The notes beneath the pieces are model-generated. The model saw nothing but the letters and a program-made list of their open reading frames with translations, was not told the DNA's origin and ran no database searches. This document shows positions 21,101 to 31,681 of a stretch of 37,333 nt of DNA, one piece after another. This DNA comes from Spongospora subterranea. Its lineage: Eukaryota; Endomyxa; Phytomyxea; Plasmodiophorida; Plasmodiophoridae. The stretch covers positions 1-37,333 of the forward strand of contig OUQQ01000135.1 of NCBI GenBank assembly GCA_900404475.1, written 5' to 3'. The position numbers and the translations under genes were made by a program. Positions within the stretch are counted from its first letter, which is position 1; the number at the start of each line of letters is the position of its first letter.

Positions 21101-23571
21101 CAAGTCCATCAATTTTCATTCCTTCGATGACAACCTCTCCAGCTAGTAATGGATTATCACCATCATCTGCTCCGCATAGGAACTCGTCTGCCCCGATGTT
21201 CAGTCCAATTTTCATTCCTTCGGTGACGACGTCGCCTGCCAACAACGTTGCTCCAAGTAATGGATCATCGCCATCAACTGCGCCGCAAGGGAACTCGTCT
21301 GCCCCTACGTCAAGTCCAATTATCATTCCTTCGCTTACAACCTCCCCTGTCTTTAGGGTTGCTCCTATCAATGGATCAGCGCCATCGACTGCGCCGCAAG
21401 TGAACATCACGACTTCCCCTGTGAGTGTTAATGCGTCTGCTCCGTTTGCGCCGGTAAATTCCACCTCGCCAACCAACAGCAGTACAGCGGCACCAACGGC
21501 GCCTTCGACACCGGAAGTGATCCGGTGCGAGTACGGTGTTATTTCCGTCTTGGACTCGTCGACGAACTTTCTCCTCCTTCGCAAGCTTTGTGATGGACAC
21601 CCGATGTGTGATGTTTCTGCTGTCAACGTCAGCGTTATTTCTTATAAATGCATCAAGCCAACAACGCTTACTCCACAGCCGACTTCTATCAACGCGAGCA
21701 ATGCTACCGTATCGCCTGTCAATGCAACCACTCCGGTCCCACCTCCCGCATCGTCGGTTGCACCACTTAACAGTACTGCTCCGGTTCCGCCTCCCGCATC
21801 GTCGGTTGCACCAGTTAACAGTACGGCACCTGTTCCGCCTCCCGCATCGTCGGTTGCACCAGTTAACAGTACAGCTCCAGCAATGTCGGTGGCGCCAATT
21901 ACGGATCCCGCGTCGCCCATGCCGACTACAGTCAATGCATCTTCGCCAGCACCAACCAGCATCATCGTTCACGAGAACACGTCATTCAGCGTGCCACCGT
22001 TTCCTACGAAGCCGGCGGGACCGTTTTTGTACATTCCCAAAAATACGCCTGCCCCGACGACGGAATGTGCGGAAAACAGCACAGTTGAAAGTTCACGACC
22101 CATTTTCCGTCGTCCTACCCCTTCTCCGTCCGTTCTGTTCCCTAGCAAGTCCGGCCGCACGAACATGATCAAATTTCCAAATTCGGTGGACTTTCCCAAT
22201 CTGATCAACGTGGTCGAACAACGTGAAAACCATGAAATTCAGCAGAAAGTCGTTGAACAGAAAGGCGCTGAGCTGAAGGTTGTTACTTCTACCAACAAGG
22301 TTGTTGTCCATGCTCAGGATGCTCAGGTTGTTCCTGATAGTCCCCGTTCTTCCCGCAATCCTGGTTCCCCAGATCAAACAGTTCCGGTGAAGAGCCACAT
22401 GTGCTTTGAAGCTGCAAGTCATGAAGGCTATCAGACTCTTGGATGTGAAGATGGCGAAGTCATATCCGAATTCACTTCGTCTTCTTTCGGTCGGCCACAA
22501 GGATCATGTTTTGATGCAAAACTCTGGCGTGCCGATAAGGAATGCCATGCTGATGTCGTGAAGATGATCTCCAAGGACTGTCTGGGAAATTCTTCATGCC
22601 GCATTTCTGCTGATCCGAAGATTTACGGTTCCCCTTGTGCAGCTAGGGATGGCAGATATCGGTTAATGGTGAACTATGTCTGCTCTGCGGTGAATCGTCG
22701 TCAACATGATTCCGTCGTCGGCGTAAATCTGCCAGGAAGGATGAACGTTCATGAATCGGCTGTTAACACGAAACGATCAGCGATGTTGGTCTCACCAAAG
22801 GAACCTGCAGTTCATGGCGCTCACTGTTTTGAACAAAAAACGCTGAACCAAGGCAAACTTCTGAAGTGTCCTCACAACCAAGTTGTAAAGGGTATCTCCC
22901 GTGCCCATTTCGGTCTACAGTTAGGTTCGTGCTCACATGGAAACACGTGGAAGCAAGTCGAAACATGCTCTAAAGACATCAAGCCGATCGTGAGCCGGAT
23001 GTGCTTAGACCGAGAATCTTGCTACGTTGAAGCCGACCCCAAGGAGTTCGGTATTCCATGCCAGTCTAAGGAGAATCAGTTCCGAGTCATGGTTGACTAT
23101 ATCTGCGGTCAACCGGATGAAATCAAGCCAAAATGTTTCAACTCTGAGAAGAATTCTGCGATTATTTGCCCTACAGGCCAGGTCATCACTTCGTTCACCA
23201 AGGGAAGCTTCGGAAATCCGGGAACTTGTTCTGCTCCCTTCAAGACTGGAGATTGCCACGTTGATCCTCTCCCTTTATTGCAAAGCCAATGTCTTCGCCA
23301 GAATCGCTGCGATGTCAACGTCATGACTGCGAAGTTCGGGACTCCGTCTTGTGGAAATGCGACCTATGGTAACAGCTCAAAGCCGAAGTTTAATCACCTT
23401 CTTACCGAGTACACCTGTGGTCTGCCTACTGACACGGCTCTGAATCTAACGCGTTATAACGTGTCTGCATTCGACAAGACGTTGCTCAAGAAGAAGGCGA
23501 ACGGCGCTAGCGGTGCTGCATCTGGGCTTCTTGCTCTCTGCGTAACCATACTGGCAATGGTGTTCATTTAA
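18195..23571 (+). CDS. Secreted, mucin-like, GPI-anchored protein with SUEL lectin domains
   Basis: Seven exons 18195-19437, 19488-19634, 19688-19798, 19853-19963, 20016-20126, 20183-20257, 20315-23571 give about 1684 aa. Residues 1-22 are a signal peptide (MMRSKVVYAITILAMVSAAA). Then come Pro/Thr/Ala-rich sequence, a Lys-rich and acidic patch, a Ser/Asp repeat (about 214-250), PTLVQPA repeats, the duplicated exons, and about 400 residues rich in Ser/Thr/Pro with very many N-x-S/T sites. A half-size Cys segment sits near 1004-1044. Three SUEL (D-galactoside/L-rhamnose-binding) domains follow at about 1296-1390, 1437-1530 and 1540-1634. The end (ASGAASGLLALCVTILAMVFI) is a GPI-attachment signal. 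Likely a cell-wall or cyst-surface glycoprotein that binds sugars. Exon 2 may instead end at 19652 with a 35-nt intron; both keep the frame. Confidence 0.85.
18834..18943 (+). repeat. 24-bp coding minisatellite (Ser-Asp-Ser-Gly repeat)
   Basis: Four full copies of the unit AGCGACTCGGGATCGAAGTC plus CTCC, at 18834, 18858, 18882 and 18906, then a partial fifth. They encode repeated SDSGSKSS. Only one base differs in unit 3, so the copies are recent or kept alike; length variation between strains is likely. Confidence 0.85.
19600..20390 (+). repeat. Tandem array of duplicated exon-intron units
   Basis: Five or six head-to-tail units of about 165 bp inside the lectin gene. Exons 19688-19798, 19853-19963 and 20016-20126 are each 111 bp; 20183-20257 is a 75-bp shortened copy; the start of the last exon (20315-20390) and the end of exon 2 are further copies. 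Shared coding text includes SMPVESPIHH, TQLYT and FTSPAPE. The introns (52-57 nt) are related too: they start GTAT and end in ACATTAG or a close variant (GAACATTAG, GACATTAG, AACGTTAG). All internal exons are phase 1-1. Confidence 0.88.
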
Positions 23572-23583
23572 TTACCGTGTCCA

Positions 23584-23589
23584 AATAAA
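23584..23589 (+). promoter_or_regulatory. Possible poly(A) signal of the lectin gene
   Basis: AATAAA lies 13 bases after the stop codon. Position and string fit a polyadenylation signal, though it is rather close to the stop. Confidence 0.35.
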
Positions 23590-23905
23590 CCAAACATAAA
23601 TCATTTATCAAACTCTTTGGGTGTCCACATGGATAGGTTATCACTGCATGTTGTAAACATGGTCCGTTGGCGGATTTCTACAGCTATAGCCACTCTGCTG
23701 TACCGTAACGGGGGGCAGCATGGTCAGGCTGGGCATTCATTCGTTTGCTTGTTTTTCGAAAGGAAATCAAATCAAACCTACACAGCTGTTGATCAACTAC
23801 ATGCGCATTGCCCAAGACGTTTTACCCCATCTCAAAAAAATAAGAGTGCAATAGTTTTTCGACAAGTGTTGCTGTACAAGCTATTATGCTTTTAGACCTT
23901 TTCGG
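23590..23905. other. Intergenic, nothing recognised
   Basis: About 0.3 kb between the lectin gene and the TIR element. A 92-codon ORF (23617-23895) has no recognisable features and uneven composition. Confidence 0.4.
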
Positions 23906-24730
23906 TGCGCTAGATTGGAATGCCATCCAAACTTGTATCAAATTTTAGATTGATGTTTTCGACGCTGTAACCCATTAGACGTTTTATTGACGACTGCGAA
24001 AGCAAAGTCAACATCGCGGGATTAACGTTCGAAAATGAATTTACAGTGGAGTAATTTTACAACTCGAGAGGTTGGGCGCCTGGAACGCGATGGCACGTTG
24101 GCGCAGGGCACAAGCCCTGCACAAGCCCTATGAACTGCCGTCCCGCCTGCCGCTGGCCAAGACTGGGGTGTCGTATCATCTCTGGGATCCGCCGAGAACT
24201 ACGAAGGTAATGATGAATGCTCTAGTGTTGTATGCGTTTTGTTTTACCCGTTTTTGGTATACCAATTAATCAACAGGAGCCGGTCAATACGAGTCGGTCA
24301 TGGGCGATCTCGTCGAATACGGAGCGACACACCCTGAAGTTGCCTGGCTTATCGATCCGTATTACGTCCAGTTCCTTTCGCCATTGCACCAGAACTATGC
24401 CGCTGCGGTCGCAGCGTATCCGGTCGACCGTCCTGGCCATGCCTGCTCACGGTATATCTGGGCGTTCTCATCTACGGATGCAGGGCTGGAGGCGGTACGG
24501 CAGTTCATAGGGCATGTGCGCCCTGGCAATGTGCCATCGCGTTCCAGGCGCCCAACCTCCTTGAGTTCTAAAACTAATCTATTGTAAATTCATTTTAACT
24601 CTTCGATCGTTAATCCCCCGATGTTGACGTTGATTTCGCAGTCGTCAATAAAACGTCTAATGGCGTTCAAGAGTCGAAAACATCAATCTAAAATTTAATA
24701 CAACTATGGATGACATTCCAATTTAGCGCA
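23906..24730. mobile_element. Non-autonomous TIR transposon with long inverted repeats (Pack-type)
   Basis: Two long inverted arms face each other: 23906-24096 and 24531-24730. They begin TGCGCTA and end TAGCGCA, are about 80% alike over 190-200 bp, and the innermost 26 bp (GTTGGGCGCC to GGCAC) is identical. Long arms, no transposase and a foreign insert match Mutator-like Pack elements in plan. No clear target-site duplication: the nine bases on each side do not match, so the exact ends or the superfamily are unproven. Confidence 0.75.
24097..24530 (+). pseudogene. Captured gene fragment inside the TIR element
   Basis: The insert is clearly more GC-rich than its surroundings and reads like coding sequence: LGAWNAMARWRRAQALHKPY up to 24206, a 70-nt GT-AG intron (24207-24276), then AGQYESVMGDLVEYG, HPEVAWLIDPYYVQFLSPLH and AYPVDRPGHACSRYIWAFS. 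The two coding pieces are in different phases across the intron, so the fragment is not a working gene as it stands. The kept intron shows capture from DNA, not from mRNA. I do not recognise the source gene. Confidence 0.6.
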
Positions 24731-25102
24731 AATTGAGGTGCTGCTAAGTCGGTGTGCAGCTAAATCGGGGTTTAACTCTGTACTGTACATTCACGGCTGA
24801 ATCCTCAAGACAAAAATGATTGCGCCCTGGGCAGTGGGCATGATACAAACCCTAGCTCTACAGTCACCAAAGCGACTGTCGCAGTTGATCAGGTGGCGAA
24901 CTTTCAAGTGCGCCAAAGCCCGCCTCTCAGGCCTGCGCGCAGTTTTGAGTCGAGCGCAGTTTGTCACACGGGTTTTGCGCACGGCAATGCCCAGTTTTTA
25001 GCTAGACGCCATCTGCAGTTACCTCCATGACTATTTTTATGCACCCGGCAACTGTCCACAGAAAGATCCGTTGATTGTCGGTCTGCCTTAAACAGTCAGT
25101 CA
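24731..25102. other. Upstream region of the MADS-box gene
   Basis: No gene recognised. A 60-codon open frame on each strand (24791-25001) overlaps and has no family features. Confidence 0.4.
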
Positions 25103-25594
25103 ATGGGACGCTGCAAGCTAAAAATCGAGGCCATCCGGGACGCTAAGAAAAGGGCAACGTGCTTCCGGAAACGAGCGCAAGGTATCATTAAAAAAGTGCA
25201 CGAACTTTCGGTTCTCTGCAATTGTGATTTGGCGTTGGTGATTCTCGGCGAAAACAAGACCGTAACCACATTTGCAACCCGGGATATTGATTCAATCGTG
25301 AATGAAGCGAGACAGATTCATAATGGACCTATTCTCGCTACCGAGTGCTCACCATATATGCCCCAATATTATGAGACGATCTGCGCGGTCCCAATCGTCG
25401 ACGAAGACAAAGCCGAGATTAATGATCTGGACAGAATGATGCCGCCCCTACACGCGATACATCCACCGGGAATGAACCTTAACCAATGCATGCCTGACAT
25501 GGGTTCAACCTCAATGGATATGAGCCAATCACTATCTAATGACATGCTGTGTAATTCATCTTCTGGCATTCAATATCCATTCTCAATTCTATAA
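25103..25594 (+). CDS. Divergent MADS-box transcription factor, intronless
   Basis: A single exon of 163 aa. Residues 1-60 are a MADS box: MGRCKLKIEAIRDAKKR, then RKRAQGIIKKVHELSVLCNC and DLALVIL. It is nearest the MEF2/SRF kind (MGRxK, LSVLC-C, LALVI) but several usually fixed DNA-contact positions differ: Lys4 is Cys and the V-T-F-T-K-R segment is A-T-C-F-R-K-R. The C-terminal 90 residues are Met/Pro/Ser/Gln-rich (MNLNQCMPDMGSTSMDMSQ), a plausible activation region. No plant K box. It lacks introns while neighbours have many. It probably still dimerises and binds DNA at A/T-rich sites; target specificity may have changed. Confidence 0.85.
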   Translation: MGRCKLKIEAIRDAKKRATCFRKRAQGIIKKVHELSVLCNCDLALVILGENKTVTTFATRDIDSIVNEARQIHNGPILATECSPYMPQYYETICAVPIVDEDKAEINDLDRMMPPLHAIHPPGMNLNQCMPDMGSTSMDMSQSLSNDMLCNSSSGIQYPFSIL

Positions 25595-25959
25595 GTTTTA
25601 AATATTTTATGTAAAATCGTTCTTAATCTAGTGCACCAGCGTTGATGTCTCCCCAACGTAGTATTGAGCTGTCGCTTATCGACCATATTTTAACGCCTTC
25701 CCCAGAAGACACTTAGCTGGATTGGGGCAGGGTCTCCACAATAGTTGTGGCTAGAGAACTTGTTATTGGTTCACAAACTGTGCACTGTGGCTGAATAGCT
25801 AAATCGTCAATCACTCAATCTTTCAGCTAGTTCGGATCCAATGACTTGAATTCAAATGAATCGCTACTCGTCAAAATTTCAGACTGTAATGGAGAAACAT
25901 GACCGATAAAAACGATGTAATAGGTTATACGAAAAATGCATCTATAACATCTGGTAATA
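25595..25959. other. Intergenic between two converging genes
   Basis: 3' flanks of the MADS gene (+) and the ribosomal-protein gene (-). No coding region or repeat seen. Confidence 0.5.
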
Positions 25960-26356
25960 TTATAGAAATCCATTAGCTTCCAAAGAGGCCCGGAACATAA
26001 CTGTGTCTTTCCAGTTCTCGGTCCGTTGAGTTTGATTTTTGATCATCTCGAATACGTCGCGCGCGCGGTGCTCAACTGCATCAATTTCTAGACTTTGACC
26101 ATCCGCAAAAACAACCTGAGAACGCTGAGCACAGGGAGAAATAATTGTATATCTGCAATAAGGATTAAACCTTAATATTAGGATGAACATTTTTGACGAT
26201 ATTGGACGAAACGACCAAATCGGGCCGTTTGAACTTCTTGCTGGATAATAGCCTCAACACTTCCCGTGCACATTGCGACTTAGCGTGAAGCATATCGAAC
26301 GAGACGATGATGTTTTTCACTCCTCTCAATACGGCTGAGGCAGATGTTTTCGACAT
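25960..26356 (-). CDS. Probable mitochondrial ribosomal protein, L51/S25/CI-B8 fold (mL43-like)
   Basis: Two exons (minus) 26356-26171 and 26124-25960, joined across a 46-nt intron, give 116 aa. The pattern suggests the thioredoxin-like L51/S25/CI-B8 family: an N-terminal strand (NIIVSFDML), a helix after the usual gap (SQCAREVLRLLSSKKF), a strand (PDLVVSS), HPNIKRSQVVFADGQSLEID, then a helix (VEHRARDVFEMIKNQTQR). That family holds mL43, mS25 and NDUFA2. The typical GGSS of mL43 is absent, and there is no clear presequence. A longer reading of exon 2 (acceptor nearer 26141) breaks the frame; acceptor 26125 restores it and gives the usual intron size. Confidence 0.5.
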
Positions 26357-27719
26357 CGAGCCAAATAGAGTACAGCACCTGGGTTTATGGCGATTCTCCC
26401 ACCGCAGTTATAAAGATTTTCGGCATCCGTGGCCGAATTTTGTCATTTTTGAGGTATTTTTGAATGAAAAAGGGGTAAATAACGGAAAGGCAAAGTAGAT
26501 CACCACAATATCGCGCTTTTTCAACGCAAGTACAATATTTTTACCAAAAACCAATGCTATTGACTTATTAAACTCTTTGGTCCCCTCTCTCGTGGCACAA
26601 TTATACGCAACGACCTGTTGGATTCAAATAGAACACGATACGACAGTCGAATACTTCTGTGAGCACGTTTATGCCTCACAGCTGTTTTAACCATCAATAC
26701 TTTGTTTTCTGAAGCTGAACTATAAACAAGTGTTAGGCACAGATCGCGTATTGCCGCTTTCGAATTCCCAAGCAATGAACAGGTTATGAAAGGCTACGAA
26801 CTGCGACACGCTCAGAGCACCAGCCAATGAAGCAGAACACATCTATGCTAACCAAAGCTCAATCACAGCGTGCCAACTCCACAATTACAGTAAACAAAAA
26901 ACGAACACCAATGCATGATCCCGAAATCTTGCTGTCCAAATCAAGCATGACAGTCGCTGTAATTCGTCTGATTAACTACATACATCCAAGGTTTCCTATA
27001 GCCAATATCAATCATTGACGCGCCAAGAGCGCTGTCCTTTCGTAACCGTTTTCATCATGAGTTCCCAGTCTGATGATCTGACCTGTTTCATAAGTCCTTG
27101 TTCAATGATCCACGTCCGTACTATCAAACAGCGATGGCGACTGCAACGATATCACAATGAACAAGTTCATTGCGAATGTAGTTCGCGGCCTGTCGGCATA
27201 TAATGAAGTGTCTGGAACGCTTGCCTCATTAAAACGCTACCCAATCACAGAGTACATTATTCATGTTTATTTCAAAGACGAAATCATTCTCCGCTTATGG
27301 TATGTCTGCATGCTCTTCTATTTGCGAATTCGGTGTCATTACAGTCCTGATTCAAGGATCGTGTAGAGCGAACGTCCTGTTAGCTTGCATGCTGCAATCT
27401 AAATCGACAAGACCTTGGTGAAAGAGCAACTAACTTGAGAGGAAAGCGAATTCACTGGCGACAAACATCGCATCGACCACATTGCTGAATACTTTGAAAA
27501 TTTCCTGAGATGGGCGCGGTTAAGCTGCTCATTGAATGGGAACGCCTGAAAGTGCTGCCATGTACACGATCAATTCAAAATTGGAAACTTTTGCGCGTTG
27601 GAGGAAGGAACAATGTGCGGAGTTTGGGCCTTTGGGTCACCCATGTAACGTACACATATTTAGATAATAGCTCATCACATCTGAAATTCCTTCACTTATT
27701 TAAAGAATTCGCTAGACTA
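26357..27719. other. Gene-poor stretch, nothing recognised
   Basis: About 1.35 kb with only short ORFs (for example 26827-27018 and 27157-27366 on plus, 26557-26775 on minus). None has a motif I know. It may be decayed transposon sequence. The last part should hold the oligopeptidase promoter; TTCACTTATTT near 27691 is weakly initiator-like. Confidence 0.4.
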
Positions 27720-30700
27720 ATGGCGTCAGGTGTGAATGCATTTCGGCAGCAGTGCCTAAAGTCGCTAGGAGGGACGGTAACGGCTGCAGCCGCGTTATGC
27801 AAAAGACTTGGAATTAGAGATGATATTGCTCAAAAACTGCAGACCGGTATGTGGAATTCCTGCTTCCAAACTCAGCACGCTACAACGATTTCTAGTTTCA
27901 ATCGACGAATACATACAAACATTGGGGCCTGCAATCAACGATGTTCCGGTTGAGGTTTTCGATGACGCCGTCAGACAAACTGTCGGCCCTTCCCAAACCA
28001 GATTGCGATTTGACTTGTCTGCTCCGGCTATTGAGGCCTTGTCCGCTGAGATCATATCCAGATCTAAGGCGATAGAAGATGCCGTTGCCAATGTCCAACC
28101 AGGTATGGGATACGCGGCAATCAATGGATCATAGCAGATATAGATATTTCAGGTTTTCATACGTTCGAGAATACTGTCTTGGCTTTGGCAAAGCAAGAAA
28201 AAATGCTGTCTCCGTTGATAACTTCCATCGACTTTATGCAACATGTTCATACTGATAAGGAAATTCGTGAGGCGTCGACGGCAGCTGACAAGATTGTCAC
28301 ATCATATTTCGGTTTGAAACTGTCCATTCATTCTCGCGTTGAATAACGTTGATGGTGTTTAGTCGAAAGCGGGATGAGAAAAGACGTATATCAAAGCCTT
28401 CTTTCTTTCAAATCGTCACTCGAGAATAGCGGTTCGTCTTTGGATCCTGAAAGTACCAGGTTGATGGAGCGTTATCTTCGCGATTTTCGCCGGAATGGTC
28501 TGGAATGTGACGAAGACGTTCAATCTCGGTAATGGCCCAATTCTTATGCGAAACTAAATCAATCATATTCTTTGTAGTGTGCAGGCTATTCAGAAGGAAA
28601 TAGCACAACTGCAAATCCAGTTTCAAAGCAATTTGGGAGAGGAGGATACCAAACTGGTATTTGTGTTTTCCATCAATTGATAGTATTTTGTACTTATTTT
28701 CGAGTTTCCGAATTCAGATATTCAAGAAATCTGAACTCGACGGGCTTTCAGAGGATTTTATTTCAAAGTTGACTCCCGTTCCAGATCAGCCATCGACGTT
28801 CTACGTATCTCTCAAATATCCGGAAGTTTTACCTGTAATGAAACTATGCAAAGTAGAGTTGACCAGAAAGCAGCTTGAAGCGGCTTTCAACAGTCGATGC
28901 ATCGATACCAACACGGTCATCCTCGAGCGCTTATTAGTCTTGCGACATGAGAAGGCTAAGCTGCTAGGGTACACTGATCATGCTTCATATGTTCTTGAAG
29001 TTCGCATGGCTAAAGATCCTGCTATCGTTAAAGAGGTGCTGTTCTCGATTTATCTTTGCGGTGGGCATTCCTTTTACTTTTTTTATTCAGTTTCTTGAAT
29101 CGTTGAACAAAAAGCTTGATCCATTGGCCGCAGTAGAAATGAAAGAGCTCCTTGAACTGAAGAAATCGGAAAAGCAAGCCAAAAACGAGCCATTCGATGG
29201 TCGTATCAATATGTGGGACTTCTCTTATTATTTAAACCTCCGGGTAATTGTTTTACCATCGTCGCTATAGTTTTCAGCTAACTGAGAAACTGTGCAGGAG
29301 AAGCAGAAATACGACATTGATCATGAACAGCTCAAATCATACTTTCCTCTTCAAGTAGTTCTCGATGGTCTTTTCACCATTTATCAGAAGATGTTATCGT
29401 TGAATTTCACAAAAGTCAGTTTTGTTTAGCTTTCTCCTTATATCAGTAATTGTTTAATGACATTAAGGTGCCAAATGCGTCAGTTTGGCATGAAGATGTC
29501 AGCTTATATACTGCAACTAACACTAAAGATGACGCTTTGGTCGGATATTTCTACCTTGATTTACATCCGCGACCTGGTGAGCGCCCATCCTCATCACACT
29601 CAGTCTCCTGATCTACTCACAGGCAAATACGGGCATGCCGCTGTGTTTGGACTACAGCCACAGTGCAATAAAAATGGGATCGATGGCGATGCTCCTCAAA
29701 TTCCTGTAGCGGCAATGGTTGCTAACTTTTCAAAACCTTCTCCAACGTCGCCATCTCTGTTAAGACATCAAGAAGTTGTGACACTGTTTCATGAATTCGG
29801 TGAGCCCTTCGGTAGCAACTATTAGAGATGCTGAACCGGACTCTTTTCAGGCCATGTCATGCATCAGCTTTGTTCAAATGTTGAGTATGCTAAGTTTTCT
29901 GGCACCCGAGTTGAGCGCGATTTTGTTGGTAATCCCCTCACTTCGCAGAGAAGCAATTGTCTGATCATGTCCAGAATGTCCTTCTCAAATGTTGGAAAAC
30001 TGGTGCTGGGAAGCAGTCCCCCTATCCATAATGTCAGCTCACATTGATGATGGTTCCAAAATCCCCGACGGTATCATCACAAAACTTATCGCCAGTAAAA
30101 CTGCTAACGCAGGTCTTACCGAAAAGCGACAGGTGCTAAGCAATGTTGCCTGTTGATGTCGTCCCGCTGATTGCTTGGATATCAGATACTGTTTGGACTT
30201 TTTGATCAACTTATTCATTCTCGCGCTGAGTCAAACACTCAGGTTGTACTTTCTCAGCTGCAGGTAATCTGCCAATCCCTCTGTGAACACTCTATGAATT
30301 CATTATTCCATCCCTGTATAGCAACAAATTCTTGGTGTCCCTGTCACACCGAACACGAATTTTGCTGCCTCGTTTGGTCACTTAGCGGGAGGCTATGATA
30401 GTCAATACTACGTATGTGCAAAAAATCCAATGTGGGATCGACTTAATAATGTGTTGTTTAGGGATATATGTAATTTCATGATTTTTTTCATCGATTTGTG
30501 TCACTTGCCCATCGTTTTTTTAGGTGGAGTTCAGTATATTCATGCGATATGTTTGCCTCTCGATTCAAGGAAGGGAAGCTGCTGGATCCCATCGTTGGCG
30601 GTGAGTACCGAGAAATGATTTTGGCTCGAGGTGGATCTAGGGATGCCATGGACAGCCTCAAGCAGTTTCTTAGTCGCGAACCAAATGAAGTCGCGTTTCT

Positions 30701-30725
30701 CAAAGCCAAAGGATTACAAAAATGA
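27720..30725 (+). CDS. M3A-family zinc oligopeptidase (thimet oligopeptidase / neurolysin type)
   Basis: Sixteen exons: 27720-27846, 27896-28102, 28153-28311, 28363-28528, 28578-28656, 28718-29035, 29091-29243, 29298-29414, 29468-29576, 29623-29799, 29851-29928, 29975-30132, 30186-30263, 30322-30411, 30463-30470, 30524-30725, giving 741 aa in one frame. Introns are 46-61 nt. The zinc site HEFGHVMHQ (HExxH) is split by intron 10, and the third ligand Glu lies in [13 protein letters not shown] (usually EAPSQ). [40 protein letters not shown] and the end FLKAKGLQK are family hallmarks. It cleaves short peptides, in cytosol or mitochondrion; no strong targeting signal is visible. Exon 15 is only 8 nt. 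Confidence 0.93.
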
Positions 30726-31051
30726 TCAATCCATGCGAACTTCTGTTTTGGCGAATAAGATTTTTGTAAAGAATATCTGCTCATTGACACTCCTTGTGGG
30801 CAATTTAAAAGAACGAATCTAACAGTAGTTTTTACTCGTCTGGTTATTCGCACAACCCAGAGGGCAGAATGTCTACACCGGTTACAGTATTTAGTCTTAT
30901 CAACACTATGTAATTTGGAGAGTAAAAAAATGGTGGAGATCGTATCTTCACGTGGAGTATTTTTATCGAACGACTTTGTGTCCATAGAATCATGCTTCTC
31001 AGAATCCGATTTTTCTGATTGCATTTGCTGAACCGGTGAAGTCATTTTCAC
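30488..31051 (-). CDS. Uncertain gene, Ser/Asp/Lys-rich N-terminus
   Basis: A minus-strand frame starts at ATG 31051 with [20 protein letters not shown] and stays hydrophilic for about 45 residues. The distal half runs antisense to the last exon of the oligopeptidase gene and looks like chance, so the true gene, if any, probably splices or ends near 30900-30850. No family recognised. Confidence 0.2.
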   Translation of the reverse strand: MKMTSPVQQMQSEKSDSEKHDSMDTKSFDKNTPREDTISTIFLLSKLHSVDKTKYCNRCRHSALWVVRITRRVKTTVRFVLLNCPQGVSMSRYSLQKSYSPKQKFAWIDHFCNPLALRNATSFGSRLRNCLRLSMASLDPPRAKIISRYSPPTMGSSSFPSLNREANISHEYTELHLKKRWASDTNR

Positions 31052-31422
31052 CTGTGCCTCAATGTCGAAATCGCCTCAACCATATTACCGTTCTGGTTTG
31101 AACCGAACGCGTCCACCATCGATAACAGCGCATGCGCTGCGTAAACAATAAAATTTTCAGCTGGACTCGGATCCATTGTGTGGATTATTCAAGTCCATGG
31201 GGATTATTCCATGGACTTTCTTGACGTTGCAAGCGGCATCGACACCATAACAGCTAAACTGGACAGTATCTGTCCATGTTGTGAAGGACTTGATAAACTT
31301 GTCGGAGACCGCCAGAACGTAACGCCGGCAGTCGTCACCCCTATGTGTGTGATTCATATGGGCCTGCTCACGACTTCACACTAAACTGGAAGATTAACCA
31401 TCACGCAATCCTCAGCCAGAGT
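31052..31422. other. Short stretch with coding-like frames on both strands
   Basis: Plus strand 31208-31384 (MDFLDVASGIDTITAKLDS) and minus strand 31357-31157 (THRGDDCRRYVLAVSDKF) overlap. Neither can be assigned. The next 150 bases on plus end in a frame closing with SRLLDLLEF at about 31573. Confidence 0.25.
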
Positions 31423-31681
31423 CTGCAGCGATGGAGGATGATGTTGACCATGCAGAGACCACAACTTCTCAAAGCAAAGAACTCCAAATGGAAATCACAG
31501 CAACGTGTTCCTGTCGAAACTCGGACTATGTTGACGCGAAATCTCGCTTACTTGATTTACTTGAATTTTAATTGAACGGCACCACCGTTGTCGGTGTAGA
31601 CGAATCACATTTCTGTGATTTCCATTTGGAGTTCCTTGATTGTGGACTCTGCATGGTCAACATCATCGGCCATCGCTGCAG
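31423..31681. repeat. Inverted repeat, arms of about 70-78 bp
   Basis: Arm 31423-31500 (CTGCAGCGATGG ... ATCACAG) matches the reverse complement of 31613-31681 with a few changes and one 9-base gap. The spacer is 112 bp. Arm 1 encodes a protein-like piece (EDDVDHAE, then KELQMEIT), and arm 2 is its inverted copy, so this looks like a local inverted duplication. Confidence 0.75.

Noticed and set aside
20364..21972. Several long minus-strand ORFs (204, 215, 198 and 107 aa)
   Set aside because: All are antisense shadows of the low-complexity Thr/Ser/Pro stalk; no start context, introns or domains.
27510..27719. Longer N-terminus for the oligopeptidase from ATG 27510
   Set aside because: The upstream 70 codons do not resemble a family N-terminus or a targeting signal; ATG 27720 begins the protein-like part.
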